From Sorghum bicolor (taxonomy: Eukaryota; Streptophyta; Magnoliopsida; Poales; Poaceae): 64,000 nucleotides of DNA. The notes under the pieces are model-generated. The model was not told the DNA's origin. It saw only the letters and a list, made by a program, of their open reading frames with translations, and did not search any database. Positions 53,293 to 64,000 of the stretch are shown in pieces (the stretch's first letter is position 1; each line of letters opens with the position of its first letter). Both the position numbers and the translations under genes were made by a program. The stretch lies in contig NC_012871.2 of assembly GCF_000003195.3 (NCBI RefSeq), positions 19,350,658 to 19,414,657 on the forward strand, read 5' to 3'.

Positions 53293-53934
53293 GATGATCC
53301 ATGGAAGGAGACAAAGTACATAAACAAGATACACACCCATTACGAATGGGAAGCTTCCACAAGGTGAGATGGTGCCATCACACTCTTCAATTAAGGTAAC
53401 ATCTTAAGGTACTTGACTATCGCTTTTATAAGCTCCTCCTTGGTTCTGGCGTTCACATAAAATAAAGTGACAAACATGTATGATTTGTAACTCCAAATTA
53501 ACCAACTTAATTAATTCAACTTGTTTAGTCCTTTAATCTTTGTTCTTAGTACTACCTTCATGATCCCACACTCCTAATCATATAAGCTAAAATGTTGCAC
53601 ATTCAATATTTGGAAGATATAAACAAAACATAAATATAGATAGATTACCTTTACATAAGGTTGAGCAATCTGATCTGACAAATGTTTTAAATGCTACACT
53701 CATAATCTTATTATCCATCAACTTTGTCTTGCTCACTATGTTTAAGGTTAGAGAAGAACAAATACACTTTTGGTTCTGTTGGTGTTTTCCACCAACAGGG
53801 CCCATGCACTTGATCTCTGCCTTGTCTTTATGAGCAGGTACACTTCGAGCAAAACCTGAAGGAGTTTTATAACTCCCAGACTCCACCAAGTGAAGAACCT
53901 GGATCTACGAGCACAAACACACTCGAGATGCTGG
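53293..53934. other. Unassigned segment between V1 and the gag fragment
   Basis: The first about 60 bp continue the host sequence of V1. The rest does not match other parts of the window by eye. On the minus strand 53889-53790 reads SGSYKTPSGFARSVPAHKDK and on to KCMGPVGG, then becomes AT-rich, which would fit an exon followed by intron sequence, but no gene can be assigned. Confidence 0.3.
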
Positions 53935-54490
53935 ACACTCAGGCAATCACTGCCCTAAGATGCTTGAGGACGTAAACTACATCAACAACTACTACTACTA
54001 CTACTACAACCGCCCTCAACAAAATCAAGATTGGAATCAACAGAGGCCTAACTACTCAGAGAGGCGATCCAGGACGCCCCGTCATCCCGATCTCCATCGG
54101 CATGGTGGACTTCCCAGAAGCACTCTGCGACTTTGGCTCCAGCGTCAACATTATGCCCAGGTTTGCAGATCGGACACTAAGTTTCCTAAAGGGAATATTG
54201 AAGAACCTCTACGTCCGAGTTGGTATCTTGTATGCCCCACTGCTGCCAAGATTAATCTCTACATCAAGGGGAGGAAGGAGACATTTTCCTTCAAGAACAA
54301 GACTATACAAATCTCAGAGCAATCCCGACATGAACCAAGAAAGAGGACCAACAGGAGGAACAGGAACAAGCAAATGTGGATTGAGTCAGCTAAGATGGTC
54401 ACTGCTGTTCAAGGAGGTCAAGATCGTCGACTTAAGTCACCGTTTCTAACCAAAAAGGATGACCCAGCTCCAGATGGTAGATCAGACATT
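53935..54490 (+). pseudogene. gag: Multiply deleted gag-PR fragment, N4-type
   Basis: Blocks colinear with the N4 gag-PR-PR frame are joined after several internal deletions: end of the CCHC knuckle, the Tyr run and QQNQDWNQQRPNYS (53935-54060), then GDPGRPVIPISIGMV and ALCDFGSSVNIMPR (54062-54160), FPKG-type strand, AKINLYIKGRKETFSF (54246-54290), the basic tail (RKRTNRRNRNKQ) and MVTAVQGGQDRRLKSPFLTK (54394-54455), and finally a short piece of PR2. At 54394-54396 a Lys codon stands where N4 has TAA. It cannot encode a functional protein. Confidence 0.8.
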
Positions 54491-55542
54491 CCGTCGCCCC
54501 GTTATCAGGAAATACGGAAGAAAGGCCCACACGTCGGGTTTACATAGAGATATTAACGTGCCGCGTAATTTTCTATCATCTAGAAGACTCTAGAAGCCAC
54601 GGGAACGAACGAGAAGGTGATCGGGCCCGGGGGAAGGGAGCCCGCCCTCCCCCCTTGGGCGCCCGCCCTGAGGTAGACACCAATCAGGTCCCGTCTCTTG
54701 GATTACGCTCCACCGACCTAAAGGATCAAGGATAACCGTTTAATCAATGTCGGTTTGATCCGACGGCCCAGATTCACTTGAGGGGACTATATAAGCAGAC
54801 CCCCTAGCCCCTGGAGGAGAACAAGTTCATCATAGAGTTGAGAGGAGCCCTCGAAGGATAACCTCTCCTCTAAATAGACTTAGGGCTTAGCATCCAATGT
54901 GAGAGTAGAATTAGTTCTTCTAAGTTCTACTAGATTGAGAGAGATAGAGTGGAGGTCTAGATCGGAGGAAGCCCAGCCTGTCGGTGTCTACTTCGAGGTT
55001 GTACCTGCTGGATCAAGTTCTCCTAACCCGAGGCTTGCTCCTAGGATTCTTCAGTAATTCGACTTCTAAATTCTAGTAAGTTCTTGTTTTATTGTTCTTT
55101 GGTTTATGAGTTTACTTTAATCTCTTTCGGTTGAGTTTAGAGTAATCATTGCTAGCGTAAACGTGGTGTTTGGGCTAGGGTACTCATAGATATCCCCTGA
55201 CTAGCTGGACCGTGGTAGTAGCGAGGAACGTGACATTTCCGAGTTACCTTTGCAGCCCACATCTCGTTAGCAGGACGGGTAGGGTTTATAGGTGCGGGTC
55301 GAACATCCTCTGTGGTGTTTAGATTCCGTGAGCCTCCCTAATAGAACAGTAGATCATCCTTACCAAGGTTAGAACGAGACTACAGTTGTAGTCTTCTCTA
55401 TACATCGCTCACATCGAGAAACATTCTTTGTAGCCTAAAGGGTAGTAGCAATAGATTTGGTTAGTCAGATGCACGCTTTCTCCCAGTGGTAAAAATATAA
55501 ATACGATACTCTGGATAACCTCCCGGGTGAAGTGCTCACCGA
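54491..55542 (+). repeat. Partial A1-type LTR (+), cut by S2
   Basis: It begins inside U3 (CGTTATCAGGAAATACGG) without the TG end and runs through a TATA box (CTATATAAGC, about 54787-54796) and R-U5 to GTGCTCACCGA, where S2 is inserted. The five bases before S2 are ACCGA (55538-55542), the presumed TSD. Confidence 0.85.
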
Positions 55543-57527
55543 TGAAAGGTCCTAATATGGCTAGAGGGGGGTGAATAGCCTATTTAAAAATTCTACAAAT
55601 TCACTAGAGCAATAGGTTAGTAAATAACAAAGCGAAGCTTTTTGCTCTATCTCTAAAAGGGTGTTTGCAAGCCACCTATCCAACAATTCTAGTTGATATG
55701 ATCACTAGGCACACAAGAGCTATGTCTCTACTTACACTAGAGAGCTACCTAAAGTTTCTATACAAGTATGTAAGCTACTCTAGTTTGCAAGAAAGTAGGA
55801 GAGATGGTTTGATCTTTATACCGACGTGTCGAGGGGATGAACCAATCAATAAAATGAAGTCCAATCACCGGGAGAAATCCAATCAACAAACACAATGAAG
55901 ACACACGATTTTCTCCCGAGGTTTACGTGCTTGCCGGCACGCTACGTCCCCGTTGTGTCGACCAACACTTGGTGGTTCGGTGGCTAAGAGGTGTAGCATG
56001 AACCTCGTCCTCACTAGAACACCACAAGAACCTACCCACAAGTGAGGTAGCTCAATGACACGAGCAATCCACTAATGTTGCCTTTGGCTCTCCGCCGAGG
56101 TAGGCACAAACCCCTCACAATCACCGGGAGATGGCCACGAACAATCACCAACTCGTGCCAAACCTCCTCCGCTGCTCCAAGCCATCTAGGTGGCGGCAAC
56201 CACCAAGAGTAACAAGAAAACCGCAGCCAAATCGATCCCCATGTGCCACTAGATGCAATCACTCAAGCAAATGCACTTAGAATCACTCCCAATCTCACAA
56301 AGATGTATAATCTATGAAGGAGATGAGTGGGAGGTGTTTGCTTAGGCTCACAAGGATGTCAAGTATGCTAGAATGCCAAGAGTGTAAGCCCCAAGCCGGC
56401 CAAACACGTATTTATAGCCCCTCAAACAAATAGAGCCGTTGGCTCTTTCACTGGGCGAAATACGGGGTCACCGGATGCTCAACACATGCGTCCGGTGCTC
56501 CAACGTCAGCCACGTGTCGCCTTTTGAAACTCTCGTGTCAGAGTCTAACGGTCACCTGCAGTGCACCGGACGCTGAGCAAGTTACCACCAGACGCGTCCG
56601 GTGCACACCGGTCCTAAACTCAGAGAGGTCTGCAGAAACACAGGGTCACCGGACGCTGAGCACCGAACCGTTCGGTGCTCACCGGTCTTAAACCCAGAGA
56701 GGTTTGCAAAATGCACAGGTCACCGGACGCACACCACCGATGCTTCTAGTCAAACACAAAGGCCAAAGTCAGATAGCACCGGACGCATGAACAGGAGCTA
56801 CCCTGCGTCCGGTGCTCACCGACCGGTGATTAACCCTAGCACCACAGCACACCGGACGCACAACCTCTGCGTCCGGTGCCTCAACGGCCAGCGTCCGGTG
56901 AGTGTTTCTCTGCGAGGAACACTCCTACAACTTCTCCAAATTTAGTACCGGCGCAATAGAAAAAATGCATTTCATTTTCTCAAAAGCGTCGAATCCCGCC
57001 TCGCAAGCTCGGCAGGAGGGAGAGAGGAACCCATCCTCTCTCTACCCTTCAAACTCCACCTCCTTCTCAAAGTGTGCCAACACCACAATGTGTAAACCAA
57101 CATGTGCACGTGTGTTAGCATTTTCACAAACATTTTCTTCGAAGGAGTTAAGTTAGCTCACTAGGTTCTAAATGCATGCACAAGAACAATGACACCTAGT
57201 GGCACTTGATAACCGCTTAGCCAAATAATTCCCCTCTTTATAGTACGGCTATTTATCCTAAATGTGATCACACCCTCTATGGTGTCTTGATCACCAAAAC
57301 TAAAACCCTAAGCAATACCTTTGCCTTGATCTCCATAGGGTTTTGTTTTCCTCTTTCTTCTTTTCCAAGTTGAGCACTTGATCATCTTGTGGTCATCACC
57401 ATCATCACCATGATCATCATTTGCTCCATCACTTGGCATGTACCAACCTCATTAAGTCTACACACACTTAGTATAGAGGTTAGTACTAGGGTTTCATCAA
57501 TTATCCAAAACCAAACTAGGGCTTTCA
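55543..57527 (-). repeat. 3' LTR of S2
   Basis: 1985 bp, TGAAAGGTCC...GGGCTTTCA on the + strand (perfect TGAAAG/CTTTCA ends). TATA box on the minus strand (CTATAAATA, 56409-56417). A cluster of ACCGGACGC and its complement lies at about 56465-56905, upstream of the TATA box as in S1. No gene inside; short frames are chance. Confidence 0.9.
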
Positions 57528-58635
57528 ATCTCCCCCTTTTTGGTAATTGATGACAACCCTTTTTACAAACATTTTCAATAAAATTTTCATAGATTCATGT
57601 TGCTTGCCCAAGCATTTTACCATGTGCAAAGGTTATGGACAAGTTTCATAAACCCAAATTGGTAGCAATTGCTCCACCTACATATGTGCTAAGAGTTTGG
57701 ATTGAAAGCTTGCACATATGCTTGAATAGGAAATATAGGAGTCAATTTCTACCAAATGATACTAAGGTGTAAAGAATGGACCTTTGAAGCGTGATACCAA
57801 TCGGAGTTGCCAATATGCACCATCCTTAGCACCATTAGTAACTAGACATTCACAAAACTAGAACACCATGTGAGATCAACATTATAAACAAGGTTCTAGT
57901 ACCACTTGTGAAACAACTAAAATTCTAGTTATACTACCTATGCATGCTAGTTCTTCATTTCAACAATCAAACCTACAACTAGCATACACCACACAATCAA
58001 GGCATTGGAGAGAAAGCTTCTAAAGCTAGTGCTAATGCAAGCAAACATATGTGATGCACATACAAATGCAACATACAAGTTTATGAGCTTGCTCCCCCTA
58101 CTTGTGTGCTTCAAAATTTTAATTGATCCCCTTATTTTATTATGTTACTCCCCTATCTTAAATCTTTGGGAAATTTTCTCCCCCTTTGTCATCAAAGACC
58201 ACAAAAGGTGAGCTCAAATTATAGATAGGAGTGTGAAACCATGTGAAGTGAGATCATTTTACCAAATTGGTTCAATCTAGATTACTTGCCTAAGATATTT
58301 AACTCAGTTTGATCCAAGGACAAGCTTCTTTACACCTCCAAATAAGGATTATCTTGTACCATGTTGAGTTAAACACTTATAGCTCATATTCTAGATCAAA
58401 CACTAGGATTGCAAGCCCAAAAACATGTCATATGTTACCACTAGATCAAGCAAGCATAGAAGCAATAGTGGTACCATACAAGCATCAAATTCATTTGATT
58501 TTCATGAATGAGCCTAAAACATGTAAGGAATGACTAGATGCACTACACAAGTCCTTAGCAAAGAATGAATGACATGTCAAACAATTTTACCTTGCTTTGC
58601 TCGAAGGAGAGGCATGTCATATAATGGGGGGTGCA
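57528..58635 (-). other. PPT and non-coding 3' region of S2
   Basis: The minus strand reads AAAAAGGGGGAGAT right before the LTR (57528-57541), a good PPT. A second motif AAAGGGGGAGAAA lies near 58177-58190. The rest is AT-rich and holds no gene; some SIRE elements carry an envelope-like ORF here, but none is visible. Confidence 0.6.
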
Positions 58636-59040
58636 TCAACACATATTTGAGAAGTCAAGTATGTTCAATTCATTCCTTAGCTTGCAAAACCTCTTCTCAT
58701 CTAGTGGCTTGGTGAATATATTGGCAAGTTGATCATCGGTGCCTATACTCTCAATGCAAATGTCCCCTTTTTGTTGGTGATCTCTTATGAAATGATGGCG
58801 GACATCTATGTGCTTTGTTCTTGAGTGTTGAACCAAATTGTTGGTGAGCTTGACGGCACTTTCATTGTCACATAGCAATGGCACTTGCTTGAAGTTGATT
58901 CCAAAGTCCTTCAAAGTTGCCTTCATCCATAGGATTTGTGCACAACAACTACCGGCCGCAATGTACTCCGCTTCGGCAGTTGATAGTGCAACACTATTTT
59001 GCTTCTTGGATGACCATGAGACAAGTGATCTTCCCAACAA
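58636..59040 (-). pseudogene. RNase H of S2 (end of pol)
   Basis: Copia RNase H motifs: LVSWSSKKQNSVALSTAEAE, CDNESAVKLTNN, HSRTKHIDVRHHFIRDH, DQLANIFTKPLDEKRF; it ends normally at 58636. It is separated from RT by in-frame stops near 59041 and 59167; the conserved segment between them (YSDSDYAGCKVERRSTSG) is in the same frame. Confidence 0.85.
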
Positions 59041-60363
59041 TTAACATGTGCCTGATGTGCTTCTTCTCTCAACTTTGCATCCCGCATAGTCCGAGTCAGA
59101 ATATCCAACAAGTTCAAACTTTGTACCTTTGGGATACCACAAACCAACATTTTGTGTATGCTTCAACTACCTCAATATTCTCTTTGTTGCTTTCAAATGA
59201 CTTTCTCTTGGTGAGGCTTGAAATCTTGCACACATGCATACACTAAACATGACATCCGGTCTTGATGCGGTCACATAGAGTAGGCTTCCAATCATAGACC
59301 GATACAACTTTTGATCCACCATATTTCCACTTGTATCACTATCTAGGCTTCCATTTGTTCCCATTGGAGTACTAATTGACTTTGCATCATCCATACCAAA
59401 CTTCTTGAGCATGTCTTTTATGTACTTGCCTTGACTCACAAATGTGCCATTCTTCAATTGCTTGATTTGAAGACCAAGGAAGTAACTAAGCTCTCCAATC
59501 ATTGACATCTAAAATTCATTAGCCATCATGTTTCCAAACTCCTCACAAAATTCTTGGTTGGTTGATCCAAATATGATATCATCAACATATATTTGCAACA
59601 TAAACAAGTCTTTGCCAATCTTCTCGGTGAAGAGAGTGGTGTCAACCTTGCCCATCTTGAAACCTTTAGAGAGTAAGAAATCTCTCAATCTCTCATACCA
59701 TGCTCTTCGTGCTTGCTTCAAACCATACAATGCCTTTCTTAGCTTGTAAACATGGTTGGGTTTCTTGTCATCCTCAAAACCAGGAGGTTGCTCAACATAA
59801 ACTTCTTCATTGATATAACCATTTAGAAATGCACTTTTCACATCCATTTGGTATAACTTGATGTTATGAGCACAAGCATAGGCCAACAAGATCCTAATTT
59901 CTTCCAATCTTGCAACCGGGGCATATGTTTCACCAAAGTCAAGACCTTCAACTTGAGTATAGCCTTGTGCTACCAATCTTGCTTTGTTCCTTACAACTAT
60001 CCCGTCTTGATCTTGTTTGTTGCAAAAGACCCATCCAGTACCAATGACATTGTGATCACTCGGCCTCTCAATTAATTCCCATACTTGATTTCTTTTGAAA
60101 TAGTTAAGCTCTTCATGCATGGCATTAACCCAATCAACATCTCTCAATGATTCATCAATCTTCTTTGGCTCAATGTGAGAAACAACGGAGAAATGCTCGC
60201 AAAATGATGCTAATCTTGATCTAGTTTGCACTCCTCTTTGAATATCACCAATGATATGATCCAATGGATGATCTCTTGCAATATTTGTTGGTTGGAGTAT
60301 TTGCACTTGATTGCTTGCACTTGGTTGATCTTGAGATGATTTACTAGCTTGTTGATCTTGCAC
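59041..60363 (-). pseudogene. Reverse transcriptase of S2
   Basis: RT motifs in order: [117 protein letters not shown], active site [16 protein letters not shown] at 59509-59511 (Glu position in NEF-x-MSMIGEL) interrupts the frame before FLGLQIKQLKNGTFVSQGKY. Other in-frame stops lie near 60388 (linker) and at 59167-59169. Otherwise full length. Confidence 0.9.
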
Positions 60364-60477
60364 TTGTGTACCACTTGTACTAGATTAATTTTGATCATGA
60401 GAACCACTAGCTTGCACATTAGAGGTAGGAAGCACTTGATCTTTGTCATCTTCAACATCAATTACCTCTCTAGGCCT

Positions 60478-61860
60478 TCAATCACTAGTGTCCATATTCT
60501 TCATTGCATCGGCCAACTGAGTGCCTCTCACATCATCTAGATTCTCATCTTCCTCTTGAGAGCCATTTGTTTCATCAAACTCAACATCATGCACCTCCTC
60601 AAGAGTACCACTAGCCAAATTCCACACTCTATAAGCTTTGCTAGTAGTGGAGTAACCAAGCAAGAAACCTTCATCACATTTCTTTTCAAATTTACTCAAT
60701 CTAGTGCCTTTCTTCAATATGTAGCATTTGCAACCAAAAACCCGAAAGTATACAATGTTGGGCTTTCTTCCATTCAAGAGCTCATATGGAGTCTTCTCCA
60801 TCATTGAGTGACAATAGAGTCGGTTGCTATAGTAGCAAGCCGTGTTGATTGCTTCAGCCCAAAAAGAATGACTCACATTGTATTCACTCAACATTGATCT
60901 TGCCATGTCAATCAAGGTTCTATTCTTCCTCTCAACAAGACCATTTGATTGTGGAGTGTACTTGGCCGAGAATTGATGTCTAATGCCAAATTCATCACAA
61001 AGCTCATCAACTCTTGTATTCTTGAATTCACTTCCATTATCACTTCTCGCTTTCTTGATGGTTGTTTCAAACTCATTGTGTATTCTCTTGACAAATGATT
61101 TGAAGGTTGCAAAAACATAACTTTTGTCACTAAGAAAGAATACCCATGTGTATCTTGTGAAATCATCCACTATCACAAATCCATATTTATTTCCACCAAT
61201 GCTTGTGTATGTGGTTGGTCCAAATAAGCCCATATGCAACAACTCAAATGCCTTGCATGTACTCATGATGCTCTTCTTTGGATGAGTGTTACCAACTTGC
61301 TTTCCGGCTTGACATGCACTACAAAGCTTGTCTTTTTCAAATGTGACATCTTTCAAGCCTCTAACAAGATCATGCTTGACTAACTTGTTCAATTGTTTCA
61401 TTCCAACATGACCAAGCCTTCTATGCCATAACCAACCCATGCTAGATTTAGTGAGCAAGCATGTTGATAATTGAGCTTCACTAGCATTGAAATCAACCAA
61501 GTATAGGTTCTCATATCTAAAGCCTTTGAATATTAAGTTGGATCCATCTACACTTATGATCTCTACATCATCAACTCCAAATATGCATTTGAAACCAAGA
61601 TCACAAAGTTGAGCTATTGATAGCAAGTTGAAGTTCAAGCTCTCTACTAGTAGCACATTGGAAATGCTCAAGTCATTGGATATAGCAATTTTACCAAGCC
61701 CTTTGACCTTGCCTTTGCCATTGTCACCAAATGTGATACTATCAACACCATTGTCATCATTTGGATTGATTGAATTGAACATTCTTGCATCATCGGTCAT
61801 GTGTTGTGTGCACCCACTATCAAGCACCCAATTCCTTCCTCCGGCTTTATAGTCTACCTA
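60478..61860 (-). pseudogene. Protease end and integrase of S2
   Basis: Protease active site: WVLDSGCTQHMTDD (61820-61790). Integrase zinc region: LWHRRLGHVGMKQLNKL with CSACQAGKQ. Core: the first catalytic Asp is expected in H-M-D-L-F-G-P but the copy reads HMGLFGPTTYTS, so it is replaced by Gly; the second Asp is present (ARSDNGSEFKN) and so is the Glu (QSNGLVERKNRTLIDM). The GKGY-type C-terminal part is complete (FGCKCYILKKGTRLSKF, GYSTTSKAYRVWN). The right end at 61860 is preceded by TTTGTTTTGTAG on the minus strand, a splice-acceptor-like sequence. Ends with TGA at 60478-60480. Confidence 0.85.
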
Positions 61861-62003
61861 CAAAACAAATCAATGTTTCTTACTCAAAATTTGTATATTG
61901 ATGATGCATGCTAGTACCATACCTTTCAAATGTAGTTGAGAATGGGTGCTTGTTGGCTATTTGATAGGCCACCCAACTCGACTTAGTATGGTTCGGTGGT
62001 ATG
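61861..62003 (-). other. Short S2 flank before V2
   Basis: AT-rich sequence upstream of the protease part. Here gag or an intron-like spacer would be expected; no coding motif is seen. The last five bases before V2 are GTATG (61999-62003), the presumed TSD. Confidence 0.4.
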
Positions 62004-64000
62004 TGTCACAGAACCATCCAAATTATAAGAGCACAAGTACAAAAACAATCACCGAAGCGATCAATTTATCATACTTGAGCCCATATAACTCCGGTAGTCC
62101 AACAAAATCACGAGGGATTTCGAACCAACCAACATACAAGCCAAGATCGTAGTGATTCAACATAACAAGTCACACGTTACATACATTTAGCAAGTAGTTC
62201 GAATACATCGGAGTTCAATAAGGTTATTACAACTCAAGTTTACAAATAGCGGAAGCAAAGTAATTTGAAACCAATATCACTTTTATTTCAAATACATGCT
62301 AGTACCATGGTCCATTCCAACAAAAGCATCATAGATGAGGTAAGTAGGAAGGATCATGCCCATGATCTTACTCCTTCACTATAGTAGGAGTCATCCAAAT
62401 CTTGCAGTAGCTATGATACATCACAACCTGCAACAAGTGGGAATAAACCCTGAGTACGAGAATGTACTCAGCTAGACTTACCCGTCATAAACCAGAAATA
62501 AATGACACCAAGGAGTATGCAAGGCTGATATATAAGTGGAGCTTGTTGGACAACATTTTGCATAAAAAGCTTAAGTATAAATAGTTAAACCTTTCTTATT
62601 TAGCATCCATTTAATTCTCATTAACCTATTAACTAGATTAGCACCTGTACTAAGCAATCACTTGATTAATATCAATCAATAATAACCATATCAGGTTTAT
62701 CAAGGCCGTGATCATCATCTTCATCATAGAACCATTAAGTTATTTAGTGAATGCTACGTTTGCTGCTGCTCTGTCAAGTTCTCACTATCCGGGAGAGACG
62801 GCGATTCGAATCGATTCCTATCCAGCTGGAGGGGTATTCCTAGCACTCACCCAAGCATCCCCCGTCGGAGAGCCAACGGGTCACCTTTGGTACGACTCAG
62901 GAATCGCGGTTCCGATCAGCGCCGCACTCCCAGGGCTACCACTCTGCCAGGGAGGTCAGGAATTTTAACTCACCTGCCTTTGGACTTACGCCAATGGTCC
63001 CCCGCACACCGCACTTCCTCCGGTAGTGCGCACTTTATACTTGCCGGTCTTCCGGCCTGAGTCATACTACTAGGCTTCGCGGTCGGAACGAGTTATCCGG
63101 CCAACTAAGTGTTAGGCATGCGTTCAACATGACAAGAGGACGTACAACGATCGGTCCTTAACCGACACAGACGGGGATAGATCCACACCCAAGACCTCCA
63201 TGCCTTGTTGCGTCACTATCATCATCCCGCCCGGTCTCCTTTCATATTATTAACACATGGTTCTTTTCCACGATAGCAAATATAGCCAACCGTGATCCGG
63301 AATCCACCTATATCCTGCAGGTGACAGGAAATCCCTGGCTTCTACCGAGCTAAGCATGGCTAAGCATAGACGTGATCCTAACTAATTAGGATTCAGGTTA
63401 TATATATACTGGACAAGGGAGGGTATATATATGCAGCAAGGGTTTCATCCAACTCCTATACTTAATGCAACAATACATATATAACATATATATACTCGTT
63501 CACTTTCAAAAAGTAGGAGGCTTATAATGCTCCGGGACTTGCCTGGAATGTGACACCGAGTCAGATTAGTTAGCTTGCTCCGTCTTGGTGACATCTAAGA
63601 TCATAACACTTGCTTAATCATTCCATCTCCGAGATGATCCACCATCACGTCCTTCACGTGGTTCATCTAGCGTACCTAGATGACATGCAAGATGCAAGTG
63701 CATGAACACATGTTTCATAGGATCACATAACACTAATTAACACCACCAAGACATGAGTCACTTAAAACCACACACAATGTAAGTTAATCAAGCATTCATG
63801 CATTTTTAGCAATTCTGGACATACATGCAACAGTTGAGTAAATAAATCATAACCAGAGTTCTACAGACCCAAAATCCATGCAACAAGACATTATGGAAAG
63901 CTTATAAAATTATATACAATTCATATTTAATCATCTTAGCATGATTAGAAAGTTACCTAAGTCAAACATACATATTTACAGAATCTGGTCCAGGAATTCC
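62004..64000 (-). repeat. V2: LTR fragment running off the right edge
   Basis: It starts TGTCACAGAACC. Read on the minus strand it would end GGTTCTGTGACA, comparable to GGGTGTGACA of V1, and it shares features of that LTR type (an AGTAC/GAGTAC-rich stretch near 62450-62480). No ORF in it is credible. Nearly 2 kb without an internal region agrees with a long chromovirus-type LTR. Whether it is solo or part of a full element cannot be seen. The orientation is a guess from the ends. Confidence 0.55.

Larger units (their letters stand above)
47648..55542 (+). mobile_element. N5: A1-type LTR element without pol, carrying V1
   Basis: Right part of the 5' LTR (47655-48318), PBS, gag start, an unidentified ORF (48936-49760), PPT-like tract (50071-50083), solo LTR V1 (50528-53292), an unassigned stretch, a deleted gag-PR fragment (53935-54490) and a partial LTR (54491-55542). 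Both LTR pieces match the A1 LTR in + orientation, but neither is complete. No RT, RNase H or integrase is present. Whether 47648-53934 and 53935-55542 belonged to one insertion is inference. Confidence 0.6.
55543..62003 (-). mobile_element. S2: SIRE-lineage Ty1/copia element, 3' LTR and pol
   Basis: Reading leftward: protease and integrase (61860-60478), RT (60363-59167), RNase H (59040-58636), a 1.1 kb non-coding 3' region, PPT and 3' LTR (57527-55543). gag and 5' LTR are missing because V2 replaces everything right of 62003. The pol frame carries several in-frame stops but I see no frameshift, so decay is mild. Confidence 0.85.

Noticed and set aside
62708..62968. 86-codon ORF near the right edge
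   Set aside because: Inside the V2 LTR, no recognisable domain.
1..64000. Host genes, tRNA or rRNA genes
   Set aside because: Every larger coding signal falls inside an element; no tRNA or rRNA structure was seen. The tRNA-like words are PBS sites.

Overview
This 64 kb window looks like heterochromatic, repeat-filled DNA of a grass (Poaceae; probably a panicoid, which is inference). I can support no host gene. Almost every base belongs to LTR retrotransposons that have inserted into one another. The evidence is LTR ends (TG...CA), primer-binding sites (PBS), polypurine tracts (PPT), target-site duplications (TSD) and gag, protease (PR), reverse transcriptase (RT), RNase H (RH) and integrase (INT) motifs. 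All coding regions carry stops or frameshifts. In this report T = Ty3/gypsy Tat lineage, A = Athila lineage, N = Athila-like elements without RT or INT, S = Ty1/copia SIRE (Opie/Ji-type), V = long LTRs resembling the Tekay/Del chromovirus type.

Layout. 1-5452: 3' part of T1 (+), an antisense extra gene (aORF) plus the 3' LTR. 5453-9863: A1 (-), cut by T1 at the RH/INT border. 9864-15700: T2 (-), RT to INT plus a spliced antisense aORF, cut by A1. 15701-23908: A2 (+), gag to INT, an extra 3' ORF and the 3' LTR, but almost no 5' LTR. 23909-35454: T3 (+), same family as T1, interrupted in RH by N1 (26433-32189, -) and ended inside its aORF by S1 (35455-37588, +). S1 gag is cut by N2 (37589-39611, -), N2 by an LTR in the other orientation, N3 (39612-40562, +), and N3 by N4 (40563-47647, -), which carries gag and two protease domains. 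N4 joins N5 (47648-55542, +) through a filler-like junction. N5 contains the solo LTR V1 (50528-53292, perfect TSD). S2 (55543-62003, -) lies in the LTR of N5, and its gag end is replaced by a further LTR, V2 (62004 to the right edge).

The most interesting signals are these. (1) Each Tat family carries its own strongly over-represented dispersed hexamer: GCCGAT/ATCGGC across T2, CTCGAG across T1 and T3. They occur in different reading frames and outside genes. (2) The antisense aORFs look like ordinary spliced genes; that of T1 has its own TATA box. (3) The protease position of A1 and A2 lacks the catalytic Asp in both copies, whereas N4 carries two proteases in one gag-PR-PR protein. (4) N-type LTRs contain a second tRNA-Asp PBS-like site near their 3' end and a conserved sense ORF for a hydrophobic peptide. 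(5) Athila LTRs here look modular, sharing U3 or R-U5 independently.

All similarity statements are by eye. Divergence, insertion dates and lineage names need alignments that I could not run.
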